From the NCBI GenBank assembly GCA_045632525.1, contig JAZQWV010000019.1:1-27973 (forward strand): a stretch of 27,973 bases of DNA. Direction: 5' to 3'. Within the stretch, counting starts at the first letter, position 1. Each line of letters starts with the position of its first letter. The position numbers were made by a program, and so were the translations under genes. Source of the stretch: Fimenecus sp045632525. Its GTDB lineage: Bacteria > Bacillota > Clostridia > Oscillospirales > Acutalibacteraceae. Positions 27,939-27,973 of this stretch are shown here, in pieces. The notes under the pieces are model-generated. The model was not told where the DNA came from and made no database searches. It was given only the letters and a program-made list of their open reading frames with translations.

Positions 27939-27973
27939 TGAGCAGGAACTGAAGATGAACCAGCGAACTGAGC
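27845..27973 (-). CDS. C-terminal end of the integration target gene, probably the GGGtGRT-family protein
   Basis: The last 42 residues are in the window, ending HVEMMGLIGMGNNPMVGA...EEASK. The MGNNPMVGATVA tail is what I recall for the Clostridia GGGtGRT protein family, an uncharacterised conserved protein with a short glycine-rich signature. The call rests on memory of that tail. The gene's final 94 bases are the att repeat, so integration keeps it intact. Its promoter and most of its body lie beyond the window's right edge. Confidence 0.6.
   Translation of the reverse strand, partial: AQFAGSSSVPAHVEMMGLIGMGNNPMVGATVACAVAVEEASK

Noticed and set aside
1..27973. CRISPR array
   Set aside because: No regularly spaced 24-40 base repeats were seen; repeats found are two-copy or tandem low-complexity units.
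1..27973. tRNA or rRNA genes
   Set aside because: No complete cloverleaf was recognised apart from the tRNA-like part of tmRNA, and no rRNA sequence was seen; no search tool was available.

Overview
The window is low-GC DNA from a Firmicute, most likely a gut-type Clostridium relative (class Clostridia). The evidence is the gene order dnaX-ybaB-recR-smpB-ssrA, strong AGGAGG-type ribosome binding sites, TTGAAA/TATAAT promoters and U-tract terminators. No species can be named from sequence alone.

Left half (1-15177), chromosomal. On the minus strand lie a GDPD-family phosphodiesterase, gltX and the start of glnS, then an FAD-dependent oxidoreductase, then the RNA/repair block: SRP RNA, dnaX, ybaB, recR, smpB and tmRNA. 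On the plus strand follow a GH20 hexosaminidase and a run of glpK, a small BECR-nuclease-like protein, an NAD(P)-malic enzyme and three related two-TM proteins, closed by a terminator. A small membrane-anchored protein on the minus strand ends the left flank.

Right half (15178-27938), an integrated mobile element of about 12.7 kb. It is bounded by perfect 94-bp direct repeats, which are the last codons of a minus-strand gene (probably the GGGtGRT protein family) whose body lies right of the window. The right copy, next to a tyrosine integrase, completes the gene; the left copy is the displaced original 3' end and keeps the original terminator. The cargo is: a two-gene operon of HEPN-type proteins (AbiU2-like and ApeA-like), which look like abortive-infection RNases; a large protein with possible polymerase-palm motifs beside a very A/T-rich tract (candidate replication module); several small unknown proteins; a serine recombinase with nearby repeats; an XRE repressor with a 16-bp palindromic operator inside a strong divergent promoter; and a rightward block driven from that region. 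That block includes a protein I read as a shrunken PolC-like polymerase fragment lacking catalytic aspartates, coupled to a small protein whose paralogue lies convergently next door. No relaxase, capsid, portal or terminase gene is visible, so this looks like a small integrative or satellite-type island rather than a complete prophage or conjugative element.

The best candidates for undescribed biology are the catalytically dead PolC-like protein with its duplicated small partner, and the paired HEPN operon. All functional calls come from reading motifs by eye; no database search or structure prediction was run.
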